A DNA stretch of 64,000 bases, taken from positions 186,001-250,000 of the forward strand of contig NZ_JANUSB010000009.1 of assembly GCF_024793895.1 (NCBI RefSeq), written 5' to 3'. Below are positions 29,748 to 39,801 of this stretch, piece by piece. Positions within the stretch are counted from its first letter, which is position 1. Each line of letters starts with the position of its first letter. A program made the translations under genes and the position numbers. The notes beneath the pieces were generated by a model, which saw only the letters and a program-made list of their open reading frames with translations, made no database searches and was not told the DNA's origin. Source of the DNA: Serratia sp. AKBS12 (GTDB taxonomy: Bacteria; Pseudomonadota; Gammaproteobacteria; Enterobacterales; Enterobacteriaceae).

Positions 29748-30512
29748 ATGACGCTTCCGCATACGCCCGCGTTTTCCCTCAACGGCAGGCGGGCGCTGGT
29801 AACCGGCGGTTCCAGGGGCCTGGGCTTTGCCTGTGCGATCGCGCTTGCCCGGGCCGGGGCGCAGGTATGGATCGCCGCCCGCAATGGCGACGAACTTGCC
29901 AGGGCGGTTGAACTTGCCGCCACCGAGGCTCTGGTGCTGCATCCGCTGGCGCTGGACATCACGCAGACGCAGCGGGTGGAGGAAGCCCTCAGTCAGTTGC
30001 CAGCTCTGGATATTCTGGTCAATAGCGCCGGGCTGGCTCGCCACCAGCCGTTTCTGGAGGTCAGCGAAGCCAACTTTGACGCAGTCATGGCGCTCAACCT
30101 GCGGGCCACCTTTTTCATTAGCCAACTGACGGCGCGGCGCATGCGTGAGCAGGGGATCGCCGGTTCCATCATTCACATCTCATCGCAGATGGGTCACGTC
30201 GGTGGCCCACAGCGCAGCGTTTACTGCGCGTCGAAATTCGCCCTCGAAGGGCTGACGCGCACCATGGCGCTGGAGCTTGGCGAGGCGGGGATCCGGGTCA
30301 ACACCCTGTGTCCGACCTTTATCGAAACCGAGCTGACGCGCCACTCGCTGCGCGATCCGGATTTTCACCGCTTCGTAATGAGCAACATCAAGCTGCCGCG
30401 CCTTGGCAAAGTGGAGGACATCATGGGGCCGGTGGTGTTCCTCGCCAGTGACGCGGCGGCGATGATCACTGGCAGTGCGCTGATGGTGGACGGAGGCTGG
30501 ACTGCAACATGA
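29748..30512 (+). CDS. Short-chain dehydrogenase/reductase
   Basis: 254 residues, classical SDR with a Rossmann fold. Cofactor motif TGGSRGLG (19-26), NSAG (92-95), and catalytic Ser145/146, Tyr159 and Lys163 (YCASK). The C-terminal pattern DIMGPVVFLASDAAAMITGS and VDGGWTAT is that of gluconate 5-dehydrogenase/3-oxoacyl-ACP-reductase-like SDRs. It probably interconverts a secondary alcohol and a ketone in the island's pathway. The stop overlaps the next ATG (ATGA), so it is coupled to the hydrolase gene. Confidence 0.86.
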   Translation: MTLPHTPAFSLNGRRALVTGGSRGLGFACAIALARAGAQVWIAARNGDELARAVELAATEALVLHPLALDITQTQRVEEALSQLPALDILVNSAGLARHQPFLEVSEANFDAVMALNLRATFFISQLTARRMREQGIAGSIIHISSQMGHVGGPQRSVYCASKFALEGLTRTMALELGEAGIRVNTLCPTFIETELTRHSLRDPDFHRFVMSNIKLPRLGKVEDIMGPVVFLASDAAAMITGSALMVDGGWTAT

Positions 30513-31246
30513 CCCCTTCTGCCTTTATTGACAACGGCGATACGCCGCTGGTGCTGCTCGGTGGCACGCTTTGCAACGCCCGGCTGTGGCTACCGCTGAT
30601 TGAACGCCTTAACGTTTCGGCGGTTACCTGCCTGACGGTAGCCAACGCCGCATCGGCGCAGGCGTTCTGCCGGCAGTTGTTAAAGGTGCTGCCGTCGCGC
30701 TTTCTGCTGGCCGGTTTCTCCCTCGGAGCCATCGTCGCGCTACAGTTGGCCGCCGATGCGCCTGAACGGTTGGCGGGGCTGGCGCTGCTGTCGGTCAACC
30801 CGCTGGCCGATAACCCGGAGAACGCCGCCGTTCGGCGGGCGGCGGTACAGGCGGCCGGTGCACAGGGACACGGCGCCTGGCTCTCTTCAACGCTGTGGAG
30901 CAAGTACGTGGCACCGGCCAACCTCGGTAACCGAACGCTGCACGACACCCTGTGCCTGATGGCCCAGGAAACGGATGGCGCAACCTTTGCCGGGCAGACC
31001 GAGATTGCCATTAGCCGCAGTGATAACCGCGATGCGTTAAGCGCGCTTAGCTGCCCGACGCTGATCCTTAACGGTGAACACGATGTCATCTGTACGCCGC
31101 AACATCACCAGTTGGCGGCGGCAAGCGCACCCGGCGCGACCTGGATCACCCTCAAATCAGCGGGACACTTTTTTGTCCTCGAAGCGGCGGATCGCGCCGC
31201 TGCCCCGCTACGACAGTGGATTATGGAGTCATTGAAATGCGAATAA
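30509..31246 (+). CDS. Alpha/beta-fold hydrolase
   Basis: 245 residues. The catalytic triad is recognisable as S71 in the nucleophile elbow GFSLGA, D192 in NGEHDVIC and H220 in SAGHFFVLE; the oxyanion-hole GGTLC is at about 18-22. Cytoplasmic, no signal peptide. The family includes 3-oxoadipate enol-lactonase and C-C bond hydrolases, so a lactonase or ester-hydrolase step is plausible, but the substrate is not determined. It starts within the SDR stop and ends 10 bases inside the aldolase gene; translation of the whole arm is tightly coupled. Confidence 0.82.
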   Translation: MTPSAFIDNGDTPLVLLGGTLCNARLWLPLIERLNVSAVTCLTVANAASAQAFCRQLLKVLPSRFLLAGFSLGAIVALQLAADAPERLAGLALLSVNPLADNPENAAVRRAAVQAAGAQGHGAWLSSTLWSKYVAPANLGNRTLHDTLCLMAQETDGATFAGQTEIAISRSDNRDALSALSCPTLILNGEHDVICTPQHHQLAAASAPGATWITLKSAGHFFVLEAADRAAAPLRQWIMESLKCE

Positions 31247-32028
31247 ATACGCTGAAAACAGCATTGGCAGAAAACCGCCCGATAATCAACGGCTGGCTGG
31301 CCATACCCTCCAGCTACAGCGCCGAAATTGTCGGACATCAGGGCTTTGATGCCGTAACGGTCGATTTGCAGCACGGCATGATCGACTTTGCCAGCGCCCT
31401 CACAATGCTACAGGCGCTCTCCGCCACCCCTGCGGTACCGCTGGTACGGGTGACCGACGACACGCCTGCACAGATCATGCGGGTACTGGACGCCGGTGCC
31501 TACGGCGTGATTTGCCCGATGATTTCTACGCCGGAGCAGGCGCGTCGCTTCGTCTCGGCCTGTCGATACCCGCCAGCGGGCATTCGCTCCTTCGGCCCGG
31601 CGCGTGGCCTGCTCTACGGCGGGCCTGACTATCCACAGCATGCCAATCGCGAAATCCTCACTCTGGCAATGATTGAAACCCGCGAAGGGCTTGGCAATAT
31701 CGACGAGATCCTCAATACCGATGGGTTGGACGGGGTCTTTATTGGTCCGAACGATCTTTCCCTGACGCTGACGGGCACCGCCAGCGCCGAATCCACGCAT
31801 CCGGAGATGCTCGCCGCGATTGAGAGGGTGGTCAGCCGCTGTCGCCAGCAGCAAAAGATCGCCGGTATTTTCTGCACCTCCGGTGCTGCGGCAGCCAGCC
31901 GCATCGCCCAGGGATTCAATCTGGTGACTCCCGCAAACGACGTTATGCAATTGGGCCGCGCATCGCGCGAAGCGATTGCACTGGCCCGCGGCAACGCGAT
32001 CCCCACCGCCGGCGCATCCGGTTATTAA
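31237..32028 (+). CDS. HpcH/HpaI-family class II aldolase
   Basis: 263 residues, metal-dependent pyruvate aldolase family (2,4-dihydroxyhept-2-ene-1,7-dioate aldolase, 2-keto-3-deoxy-L-rhamnonate aldolase, garL). Signature residues: His in TVDLQHGMID (about 46), the metal-binding Glu in MIETREGLGN (about 147) and Asp in FIGPNDLSLT (about 173). It should cleave a 4-hydroxy-2-oxo acid into pyruvate plus an aldehyde, a typical last step. The start at 31237 lies inside the hydrolase gene; TGGAGTC upstream can act as its ribosome-binding site, and an in-frame upstream start would add 7 residues that do not match the family. Confidence 0.87.
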   Translation: MRINTLKTALAENRPIINGWLAIPSSYSAEIVGHQGFDAVTVDLQHGMIDFASALTMLQALSATPAVPLVRVTDDTPAQIMRVLDAGAYGVICPMISTPEQARRFVSACRYPPAGIRSFGPARGLLYGGPDYPQHANREILTLAMIETREGLGNIDEILNTDGLDGVFIGPNDLSLTLTGTASAESTHPEMLAAIERVVSRCRQQQKIAGIFCTSGAAAASRIAQGFNLVTPANDVMQLGRASREAIALARGNAIPTAGASGY

Positions 32029-32039
32029 CAGGAGCTGAT

Positions 32040-33218
32040 ATGCAAGCAATTACCTTAACCCCCGCTCAGGCCCGCAGCCGCTTAGTGGCGCCGGAAGATA
32101 TGGTTTCCTGCAATCTGGCCTTTATCGACTGCAAGCTGCCGGGGTCACACCTCAAGCAGAACTACTCGTTTATCGGCCCTGGCGTAACCCAGTCGTCGGC
32201 GCAGGTGGTGAATATTCCCGAGCCGCACGGATTTAACATCGGCGCGGCTGCGATGCCAAAAGGCGTCACCAACAACCTGCATCTGCACTTTACCGCCGAG
32301 GTGTTTTTAATTCACGAGGGGACATGGCGCTTCCGTTGGGGAGCAAACGGAGAGCACGAGGCGGAGTTCAGCGCTCCGGCTATTCTCACCATGCCAACCT
32401 GGATTTTCCGCGGCTTCACCAACGTCAGCAAACAGGATACCTGTGGCATGGTGTATACCGTGCTGGGGGGGAATAACACCGGTGGGATCATCTGGCACCC
32501 GTCGATACTGGCGGCCGCCAGCGAGTATGGGCTGTATCTGAGCAAAGACAATATGCTGATCGACGTTAACGCGGGTGATGCGCTGCCGGAGCCGTCGGCC
32601 CGGTTGGCACCGTTACCGCCAGACGAGATCGCGGCCCTACGCGATTACTCCGTTGCACAGATGCGACAGCGGGCCGTGACTGGCGAAGAGCGCAACTGGT
32701 CTTCAGAAGGCTTGCTTGACGCCATACTGCCGGGCCACGGCGGGGAAGTTGCCCCGGTAATTGGCTATGGCATTTCGCAGGATCGTCACTCGCTGCCGCC
32801 GATTACCCAGCCGCACGGGTTTTCCGTCGAGTGGCTGCGCCTGAGGGAGGAACATCAGGTTGGTCGCCACCTGTGTCCGGATATTCAGGTCATTATGGTG
32901 TTTAAAGGCACGCTTGAGATTGTCTGGAATCAGGAAGGGGAGGAAGTCAGCATCGTCGCGCCGGAACGTTCGGTGGTGTCAGTCCCGGCCAACAGCTGGC
33001 GGCGTTATCGCGCGCTGGGCAGTCAGGCGGAGTTTATTCTCACCACGCAGGGCGATCAGCGTAAGCGCGTCTACTGGGATGCCGACATTTTGCAGCAGGC
33101 CAAGGCTCATAATCGCGGTCTTGATCCCGACGGTTATGTCAGCAAACTGGATATCCTGCCGGTTACCGCGCGACGGGCAGGCGCCAGAATGGAGCAGTTG
33201 GCTGGAGAGGGGGAATAA
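32040..33218 (+). CDS. Bicupin, dioxygenase-like or isomerase-like
   Basis: 392 residues with two cupin beta-barrels, a layout seen in gentisate 1,2-dioxygenase and related proteins. The first cupin has a complete metal motif: H81-x-H83-x3-E87 and G94. The second is degenerate: the aligned positions are G275, H277 and D281 (REEHQVGRHLCPDIQ). One metal site is therefore expected, in the N-terminal barrel. The function could be ring cleavage, but also isomerisation or epimerisation of a sugar acid; nothing else in the island demands an aromatic substrate. Last gene of the right arm, 11 bases after the aldolase gene; a strong terminator follows. Confidence 0.72.
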   Translation: MQAITLTPAQARSRLVAPEDMVSCNLAFIDCKLPGSHLKQNYSFIGPGVTQSSAQVVNIPEPHGFNIGAAAMPKGVTNNLHLHFTAEVFLIHEGTWRFRWGANGEHEAEFSAPAILTMPTWIFRGFTNVSKQDTCGMVYTVLGGNNTGGIIWHPSILAAASEYGLYLSKDNMLIDVNAGDALPEPSARLAPLPPDEIAALRDYSVAQMRQRAVTGEERNWSSEGLLDAILPGHGGEVAPVIGYGISQDRHSLPPITQPHGFSVEWLRLREEHQVGRHLCPDIQVIMVFKGTLEIVWNQEGEEVSIVAPERSVVSVPANSWRRYRALGSQAEFILTTQGDQRKRVYWDADILQQAKAHNRGLDPDGYVSKLDILPVTARRAGARMEQLAGEGE

Positions 33219-33375
33219 GCCAGGCGCGGCGCCGGTGACCAATCAACGGCTGGTCGCCGCAGCAATTACCGTGAGAAAAGAGAGCTGGTATCGTGGCGAA
33301 GTGCCGTTCAGGGGCTGTTACAGGGAGTTAAGGGCTGGGGGCAAGGTTACCTGTCCCGGCGGCGATAAAACGTAA

Positions 33376-33415
33376 AAGGAGTTAGATGATTGCTCATCTA
33401 ACTCCTTGTTTTATT
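33376..33415. terminator. Bidirectional terminator between catabolic island and tRNA-Ile2
   Basis: Perfect 14-bp stem AAGGAGTTAGATGA/TCATCTAACTCCTT (33376-33389 and 33394-33407) with a TTGC loop, followed by GTTTTATTT. In the other direction the stem is followed by TTTACG. It ends the bicupin arm and probably the leftward tRNA transcript. Confidence 0.85.
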
Positions 33416-33491
33416 TGGTGGCCCCTGCTGGGTTTGAACCAGCGACCAAGCGATTATGAGTCGCCTGCTCTAACCACTGAGCTAAGGGGCC
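33416..33491 (-). tRNA. ileX: tRNA-Ile2 (anticodon CAU, lysidine-modified)
   Basis: 76-nt cloverleaf including the encoded CCA. The acceptor stem is GGCCCCT paired with AGGGGCC, and the T-loop is GGTTCAAACCC. The anticodon CAT is at 33456-33458. The sequence is nearly identical to E. coli ileX, whose CAU anticodon is modified by TilS to read AUA. Its position next to mug and rpoD is the same as in E. coli. Confidence 0.96.
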
Positions 33492-33631
33492 ATGCGGGCG
33501 AGATTATACGGTAAGTTCGAGGGACAGGTCTACTGCTAGTCATCTGGATGATGTTTTTCTGCGCAGTTCTAGCATGTTGTATTTGCTGGTGGATTTTGCG
33601 ATAACTGCGTTAAGCGACGTCAACGGGAGGC

Positions 33632-34138
33632 ATGATGATCACGGATATTCTGGCAGACAACTTACGGGTGGTGTTTTGCGGCATTAATCCCGGCCTTTCC
33701 ACCGCGCATCACGGTTACCATTTTGCCAATGCCAACAATCGTTTTTGGAAGGTTATTCATCAGGCGGGGTTTACCGCACGGCAGCTGGCACCGGAGGAAG
33801 AGCAGCATTTGCTTGATACCGGTTGCGGCATCACCATGCTGGTGGAGCGCCCGACGGTAGCGGCCAGCGAGCTGGAGCGTGACGAGCTGCGTAACGGCGG
33901 CGAGGCGTTAAAAGAAAAAATCCTGCGTTACCAGCCGCAGGCTTTGGCTATCCTTGGCAAGCAGGCATTCAGCAGCGCATTCGGTATTCGCAAGGTTGGC
34001 TGGGGGCGGCAGCCGACAATGATAGGCAAAACCGAGGTGTGGGTATTGCCCAACCCCAGCGGATTGAATCGGGCGACGCTGGAGCAACTGATCGCAAGCT
34101 ACCGCGAACTGGCGCTGGCGCTGAAAACAGGGCAATAA
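33632..34138 (+). CDS. mug: G/U mismatch-specific DNA glycosylase
   Basis: 168 residues, the same as E. coli Mug. It removes uracil or ethenocytosine opposite guanine in double-stranded DNA (base excision repair). Motifs: FCGINPG (about 15-21), with the catalytic-site Asn that activates water, and LPNPSGLNR (about 138-146), the intercalating wedge. Two consecutive ATGs open the frame; either may be used, with GGGAGG a few bases upstream. Convergent with rpoD across a shared terminator and next to ileX, as in E. coli. Confidence 0.95.
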   Translation: MMITDILADNLRVVFCGINPGLSTAHHGYHFANANNRFWKVIHQAGFTARQLAPEEEQHLLDTGCGITMLVERPTVAASELERDELRNGGEALKEKILRYQPQALAILGKQAFSSAFGIRKVGWGRQPTMIGKTEVWVLPNPSGLNRATLEQLIASYRELALALKTGQ

Positions 34139-34166
34139 AAAACCCCGGCAGGCCGGGGTTTTTTGT
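34137..34166. terminator. Bidirectional terminator between mug and rpoD
   Basis: AACCCCGGC-AG-GCCGGGGTT (34141-34160) flanked by an A-run on the left and TTTT on the right, so it works for both converging genes. Confidence 0.92.
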
Positions 34167-34185
34167 ACGGCAGAGATAACCTGAA

Positions 34186-36021
34186 TTAGTCGTCCAGGAA
34201 GCTGCGCAGTACTTCAGAACGGCTTGGGTGGCGCAGTTTGCGCAACGCCTTCGCTTCGATCTGGCGAATACGTTCACGGGTGACGTCGAACTGTTTGCCC
34301 ACTTCTTCCAGCGTGTGGTCAGTGTTCATATCGATACCGAAACGCATGCGCAGCACTTTCGCTTCACGGGCGGTCAGGCCAGCCAGCACGTCGTGCGTGG
34401 CGGAGCGCAGGCTTTCCGATGTGGCGGAATCCAGTGGCAGCTCGAGGGTGGTATCCTCGATGAAATCGCCCAGATGTGAATCTTCGTCATCACCAATCGG
34501 CGTTTCCATGGAGATCGGCTCTTTGGCGATTTTCAGCACCTTGCGGATTTTGTCTTCCGGCATCAGCATGCGTTCTGCCAGCTCTTCCGGCGTTGGCTCA
34601 CGACCCATTTCTTGCAGCATCTGACGCGAAATACGGTTGAGCTTGTTGATAGTCTCAATCATATGCACCGGAATACGGATGGTGCGCGCCTGATCGGCGA
34701 TGGAACGGGTGATGGCCTGACGGATCCACCAGGTGGCATAGGTCGAAAACTTATAGCCGCGGCGGTATTCGAACTTGTCGACGGCTTTCATCAGACCGAT
34801 GTTGCCTTCCTGAATCAGATCCAGGAACTGCAGACCGCGGTTGGTGTATTTCTTGGCGATGGAAATAACCAGACGCAAGTTCGCTTCAACCATTTCTTTC
34901 TTCGCGCGGCGGGCTTTCGCTTCGCCGATCGACATGCGACGGTTGATGTCTTTCACCTGTTCGATGGTCAGGCCGGTCTCTTCTTCAATCTGCCGCAGTT
35001 TTTGCAGGCTGCGCTGCACGTCTTCTGCTACATCTTTCAGTTTTTCGGACCAGGGCTTGGCCATCGCCAACGCCGCTTCGAACCAGGAATTACTGGTTTC
35101 ATTACCGGCGAACAGCGTGACGAAGTTTTTCTTCGGCATTTTGCACTGCTCAACGCACAGCTTCATGATGATGCGTTCCTGGGTACGGACGCGATCCATC
35201 ATGGTACGCATGCTGTTGACCAGGAAGTCGAACTGCTTCGGCACCAGGCGGAACTGCTTGAACACGTCGGACAGCTTCAGAATTTCTTCGGCTGCTCTGG
35301 CGTGGCTGCGGCCGTTGGTCTTGATGACCTGACGGGTCGCTTCGTACTGCTCGCGCAACTCGGTGAATTTCTGGCGTGCCAGTTCCGGATCGATGCTGTT
35401 GTCGTCTTCGGCGTCGTCGTCTTCGTCTTCTTCGTCGTCGTCGCTTTGTTCTTCGGTCGACAGCTCAGAACCGATGTGCGTTGCGGTAGGAGCGATGTCC
35501 TCTTCCGCGTTCGGATCGACAAAGCCGGTGATCAGATCGGACAGGCGAGATTCGCCCGCTTCGACGCGATCGTACTGCTCCAGCAGATAGGTAATGGCTT
35601 CCGGGTATTCAGCGACCGAACACTGCACCTGATTGATACCGTCTTCAATGCGTTTGGCGATGTCGATTTCGCCTTCGCGCGTCAGCAGTTCAACGGTACC
35701 CATTTCACGCATGTACATGCGAACCGGGTCAGTGGTGCGGCCAATCTCGGACTCAACGCTGGACAGTACCTGAGCGGCGGCTTCTTCTGCGTCTTCGTCG
35801 GTGCTGTTCGAATTTTCAGCAAGCAACAGGTCATCGGCGTCCGGTGCTTCTTCCATCACCTGGATGCCCATGTCATTAATCATCTGGATGATGTCTTCGA
35901 TCTGATCGGAGTCGACGATATCTTCCGGCAGATGGTCATTGACCTCAGCATAGGTCAGATAGCCTTGCTCCTTACCACGGGTGACAAGTAGCTTCAGCTG
36001 TGACTGCGGGTTTTGCTCCAT
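34186..36021 (-). CDS. rpoD: RNA polymerase sigma-70 factor
   Basis: Housekeeping sigma factor, 611 residues (E. coli 613). Region 1.1 is at the N-terminus ([20 protein letters not shown]). An acidic non-conserved-region stretch ([18 protein letters not shown]) lies at about 188-205. Region 2.3/2.4 ([20 protein letters not shown]) melts and reads the -10. Region 4.2 at the end ([20 protein letters not shown]) reads the -35. The start at 36021 gives the canonical MEQNPQSQ; an upstream in-frame start would add 47 unrelated residues. It is last in the rpsU-dnaG-rpoD operon. The 276-base gap to dnaG is where extra rpoD promoters and RNA processing could act, but I see no clear element. Confidence 0.98.
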   Translation of the reverse strand: MEQNPQSQLKLLVTRGKEQGYLTYAEVNDHLPEDIVDSDQIEDIIQMINDMGIQVMEEAPDADDLLLAENSNSTDEDAEEAAAQVLSSVESEIGRTTDPVRMYMREMGTVELLTREGEIDIAKRIEDGINQVQCSVAEYPEAITYLLEQYDRVEAGESRLSDLITGFVDPNAEEDIAPTATHIGSELSTEEQSDDDEEDEDDDAEDDNSIDPELARQKFTELREQYEATRQVIKTNGRSHARAAEEILKLSDVFKQFRLVPKQFDFLVNSMRTMMDRVRTQERIIMKLCVEQCKMPKKNFVTLFAGNETSNSWFEAALAMAKPWSEKLKDVAEDVQRSLQKLRQIEEETGLTIEQVKDINRRMSIGEAKARRAKKEMVEANLRLVISIAKKYTNRGLQFLDLIQEGNIGLMKAVDKFEYRRGYKFSTYATWWIRQAITRSIADQARTIRIPVHMIETINKLNRISRQMLQEMGREPTPEELAERMLMPEDKIRKVLKIAKEPISMETPIGDDEDSHLGDFIEDTTLELPLDSATSESLRSATHDVLAGLTAREAKVLRMRFGIDMNTDHTLEEVGKQFDVTRERIRQIEAKALRKLRHPSRSEVLRSFLDD

Positions 36022-36297
36022 AAGACGGTATCCACACTTCAGAGTATTTGGGTTGGTGTCGGTCGGCGAAACCGCCAACAATAGCATTTGGGGCGTATTT
36101 GTTATAGCCGCGGCCCACTGTAGCGGCATCTTGCAGGGCTTTGCCCTCGCTTTTATCGGCACTTAAGCCGTTTGTATGCTTCATGCTTCACGTTGCAGGA
36201 GAGGGCGCTTTTCCTGTCCCGAGTCACTGACTGTAGTCAATTCACCGGAGAGCGTACGTTTTTCGCCCGCCTGAAACGCAAATAATGTTGTCCAGAT

Positions 36298-38046
36298 TCA
36301 GTTTTTCTTTGCTAACACTTGATTGAGCGAGCGGACTTCTTCTCGCTCTTCCGGGCTCAGGCCGTGCGTTCTTGCCTGGGCAATCAACGTTTCCAACCGC
36401 TGCTCGAGCACCGAGTCATACAGGCTGGCCAGCGTATCTAAAAATGTTTGTTCAACCATATCCTCAATGATCATATGGTTCCACGTAGCCAGAGTTTCAA
36501 GCTGCTGGCTGAATTTGTTGTCGCGATACAGCTCTAACAGCTGCCCGGTAGTCAGGCCCGGCTGCGACAGGCAGGTTTGCACCAGTTCGACAAACAGCGG
36601 CAGTCCTGGCTGCCTGGTCTGCTCCAGCCCTTCCAGCGCCGGTACCAGCGTGGCCAAGTGCGGATTCTGTACCAGTAATCCTATCAGTATACGCATGGTT
36701 GTGCGTTTTAGCTGGGGAGGCTGATAACTATTGCCATTTTCCGCCTGCTTGGGCATCAGTTTGTCGAGCTGGCTGTCGTCCAGCAGTCCCAGCTTGCTGC
36801 CAAGCTGTTGACGCAGATACAAACGCAGCGTTTCGCCGGGCACCTGGGTGATCAGCGGCAGCGCCAACGTGCTCAGCTTGGCACGGCCGTCGGGACTGCT
36901 CAGATCAACCTGCGGCATCAGGGTTTCAAACAGGAAGGTGGAAAGCGGCTGTGCCTGCTCCATCCGCTGTTCGAACGCCTGTTTACCTTCTTTGCGTATC
37001 AATGTGTCCGGGTCTTCACCGTCGGGCAAAAACATGAACCGTAACTGCCGCCCATCATTGAGGTAGGGCAATGCGGTTTCCAGCGCACGCCAGGCCGCTT
37101 CTCGGCCGGCACGGTCGCCGTCATAACAGCAGACCACGTTATCGGTGGCGCGGAACAGCAGCTGGATATGGTCAGCCGTTGTCGAGGTTCCAAGCGAGGC
37201 GACGGCATAATCGATGCCGAACTGCGCCAACGCCACCACGTCCATATAACCTTCCACCACCAGCAAACGCTGTAGGGTCGGATGGCTCTGCTGTGCTTCA
37301 TACAGGCCGTATAACTGGCGGCCCTTGTGGAATACTTCGGTTTCCGGCGAGTTCAGGTATTTTGGCATACCGTCACCCAGTACACGGCCGCCAAAGGCGA
37401 TCACGCGCCCGCGCTTGTCGCGGATCGGGAACATAATGCGCTCGCGGAAACGATCGTACATTCGGCCTTGATCGTTAGTCACCAGCATGCCGGCATCGTT
37501 CAATGCCGCCCGGCTGTCGGGATCGCGACCAAAACGTTTCAAGGCGTTATCCCAGCCGGCGGGTGCGAAGCCGATGGCAAAGTGACGGATAACGTCGTCG
37601 CTCAACCCGCGCCGTTGCAGGTAATCGCGCGCCTGCTTGCCATTGGATTGATGCATTGACTGTTGATAGAACGTGCTGAGCTGTTCTATCAGTTGATAAA
37701 GACTTTGCCGCTGATGGCGTTCGATCTGGGTCGGTCCGGTGCCTGCCTCGTAAGGCACTTCCAGCCCGTGCATGGTTGCCAGTTCCTCGATGGTTTCGAC
37801 AAACTCCAGCCTGTCGTAATTCATCAGGAAATCGACGGCGTTGCCGTGTGCACCACACCCAAAACAGTGATAGAACTGTTTTTCGCCATTAACGGTAAAT
37901 GAAGGCGTTTTTTCGTGGTGGAACGGGCAGCACGCGTGGTAGTTCTTGCCTTGCTTCTTGAGCTTCACCCGTGCGTCGATCAGATCGACGATGTCGGTGC
38001 GCGCCAGCAAGTCATTGATAAATACACGCGGAATTCGTCCAGCCAT
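36298..38046 (-). CDS. dnaG: DNA primase
   Basis: Synthesises RNA primers at the replication fork together with DnaB helicase. 582 residues (E. coli 581). The CHC2 zinc ribbon has ligands C40, H43, C61 and C64 (CPFHH...YHCFGCGAHG). A TOPRIM catalytic core follows (VVEGYMDVVAL and CCYDGDRAGREAA). The C-terminal helical DnaB-interaction domain ends at LNQVLAKKN. Middle gene of the macromolecular-synthesis operon; an attenuator-like hairpin lies between rpsU and dnaG. Confidence 0.98.
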   Translation of the reverse strand: MAGRIPRVFINDLLARTDIVDLIDARVKLKKQGKNYHACCPFHHEKTPSFTVNGEKQFYHCFGCGAHGNAVDFLMNYDRLEFVETIEELATMHGLEVPYEAGTGPTQIERHQRQSLYQLIEQLSTFYQQSMHQSNGKQARDYLQRRGLSDDVIRHFAIGFAPAGWDNALKRFGRDPDSRAALNDAGMLVTNDQGRMYDRFRERIMFPIRDKRGRVIAFGGRVLGDGMPKYLNSPETEVFHKGRQLYGLYEAQQSHPTLQRLLVVEGYMDVVALAQFGIDYAVASLGTSTTADHIQLLFRATDNVVCCYDGDRAGREAAWRALETALPYLNDGRQLRFMFLPDGEDPDTLIRKEGKQAFEQRMEQAQPLSTFLFETLMPQVDLSSPDGRAKLSTLALPLITQVPGETLRLYLRQQLGSKLGLLDDSQLDKLMPKQAENGNSYQPPQLKRTTMRILIGLLVQNPHLATLVPALEGLEQTRQPGLPLFVELVQTCLSQPGLTTGQLLELYRDNKFSQQLETLATWNHMIIEDMVEQTFLDTLASLYDSVLEQRLETLIAQARTHGLSPEEREEVRSLNQVLAKKN

Positions 38047-38162
38047 AAGCCCCGGTTCGACTGCCTATAAACGAGAACAAGCCGCGCATTCCTTTCGGAA
38101 AGCACGGCCTTCGTATGCAACTACTCGGTCTGCGTGTTCTTGAAAAAGAAAAAATCACGCGG

Positions 38163-38176
38163 CGGGGTTACCCCCG
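38163..38176 (-). terminator. Attenuator between rpsU and dnaG
   Basis: On the minus strand CGGGG-GTAA-CCCCG, followed about 8 bases later by a T-run (GATTTTTTC). It corresponds in position to the E. coli T1 terminator, which lowers dnaG relative to rpsU expression. Confidence 0.65.
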
Positions 38177-38181
38177 AAGGA

Positions 38182-38745
<564 letters not shown>

Positions 38746-39759
38746 ATGCGAGTACTGGGTATAGAAACGTCCTGCGATGAAACCGGAATTGCAGTTTATG
38801 ACGAACACGCCGGTTTGTTAGCCAATCAATTGTACAGCCAGGTGAAGCTGCATGCAGACTACGGCGGGGTAGTGCCGGAGCTGGCCTCACGCGATCACGT
38901 GCGGAAAACCGTGCCTCTGATCCAGGCGGCTTTAAAAGAAGCCAATCTGACCGCTGCCGACATCGACGGCGTGGCCTACACCGCCGGGCCTGGCCTGGTA
39001 GGCGCATTGCTGGTTGGGGCAACCATTGGTCGCGCACTGGCGTTTGCCTGGAACGTACCTGCGGTGCCGGTGCACCATATGGAAGGCCACCTGCTGGCGC
39101 CGATGCTGGAGGATAACCCGCCGGCCTTTCCGTTTGTCGCGCTACTGGTTTCCGGCGGCCATACCCAGTTGATCGCCGTGACCGGCATCGGTGAGTACGC
39201 GCTGCTGGGAGAGTCGATCGACGACGCAGCCGGCGAGGCGTTCGACAAGACCGCCAAATTGCTGGGGCTGGACTATCCCGGCGGGCCGATGCTGTCGAAA
39301 ATGGCACAACAGGGCACCGCGGGGCGTTTCACTTTCCCGCGGCCGATGACCGATCGCCCGGGGCTGGATTTCAGTTTCTCGGGGTTGAAGACCTTTGCAG
39401 CCAATACCATCCGCTCCAACGGTGATGACGATCAAACCCGGGCCGATATCGCCCGCGCCTTTGAAGATGCGGTGGTGGATACGTTGGCCATCAAGTGCAA
39501 GCGCGCCTTGGAACAGACCGGCTTCAAGCGGCTGGTGATGGCCGGCGGCGTTAGCGCCAATCGTACGCTGCGCGCCAAACTGGCGGAAATGATGCACAAG
39601 CGCGGCGGAGAGGTGTTCTATGCCCGCCCGGAATTTTGTACCGATAACGGCGCGATGATTGCCTATGCGGGGATGGTGCGGCTGCAAAGCGGTGCCAACC
39701 CCGCATTGAGCGTTTCGGTTCGCCCACGCTGGCCACTGGCCGAGCTGCCGGCGGTATAA
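38746..39759 (+). CDS. tsaD: tRNA threonylcarbamoyladenosine transferase subunit TsaD
   Basis: Transfers the threonylcarbamoyl group to A37 of ANN-decoding tRNAs, working with TsaB, TsaE and TsaC. 337 residues, the same as E. coli (formerly YgjD/Gcp). ASKHA fold: IETSCDETG at residues 6-14, metal ligands H111 and H115 (HHMEGH), VSGGHTQL, and a later Asp in [13 protein letters not shown]. The start at 38746 yields [18 protein letters not shown] precedes it. An ATG 15 bases upstream is less likely. Divergent from rpsU as in other enterics. Confidence 0.97.
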   Translation: MRVLGIETSCDETGIAVYDEHAGLLANQLYSQVKLHADYGGVVPELASRDHVRKTVPLIQAALKEANLTAADIDGVAYTAGPGLVGALLVGATIGRALAFAWNVPAVPVHHMEGHLLAPMLEDNPPAFPFVALLVSGGHTQLIAVTGIGEYALLGESIDDAAGEAFDKTAKLLGLDYPGGPMLSKMAQQGTAGRFTFPRPMTDRPGLDFSFSGLKTFAANTIRSNGDDDQTRADIARAFEDAVVDTLAIKCKRALEQTGFKRLVMAGGVSANRTLRAKLAEMMHKRGGEVFYARPEFCTDNGAMIAYAGMVRLQSGANPALSVSVRPRWPLAELPAV

Positions 39760-39801
39760 CGGCAAACGTCAGGGCCGGCGATAATCCGCCCCTGACGCTT
39801 T

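Noticed and set aside
20775-33218. The island as a dihydroxypropanesulfonate pathway because of HpsN-like HisD proteins
   Set aside because: No sulfolactate lyase, cysteate enzyme, sulfite exporter or sulfoacetaldehyde enzyme is present, and SnoaL, bicupin and aldolase genes are not part of that pathway as I know it.
32860-33375. Open frame in another phase over the end of the bicupin gene, running to the terminator
   Set aside because: It overlaps the bicupin in a different phase, has a translation rich in Arg and Ser typical of frame shadows, and has no own ribosome-binding site.
33416-33491. tRNA-Ile2 as an att site of an integrative element covering the catabolic island
   Set aside because: I found no integrase and no second copy of the tRNA 3' end on the far side of the island.
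36022-36162. N-terminal extension of RpoD by 47 residues
   Set aside because: The canonical start MEQNPQSQ is at 36021 and gives the normal length. The extension has no similarity to sigma factors.
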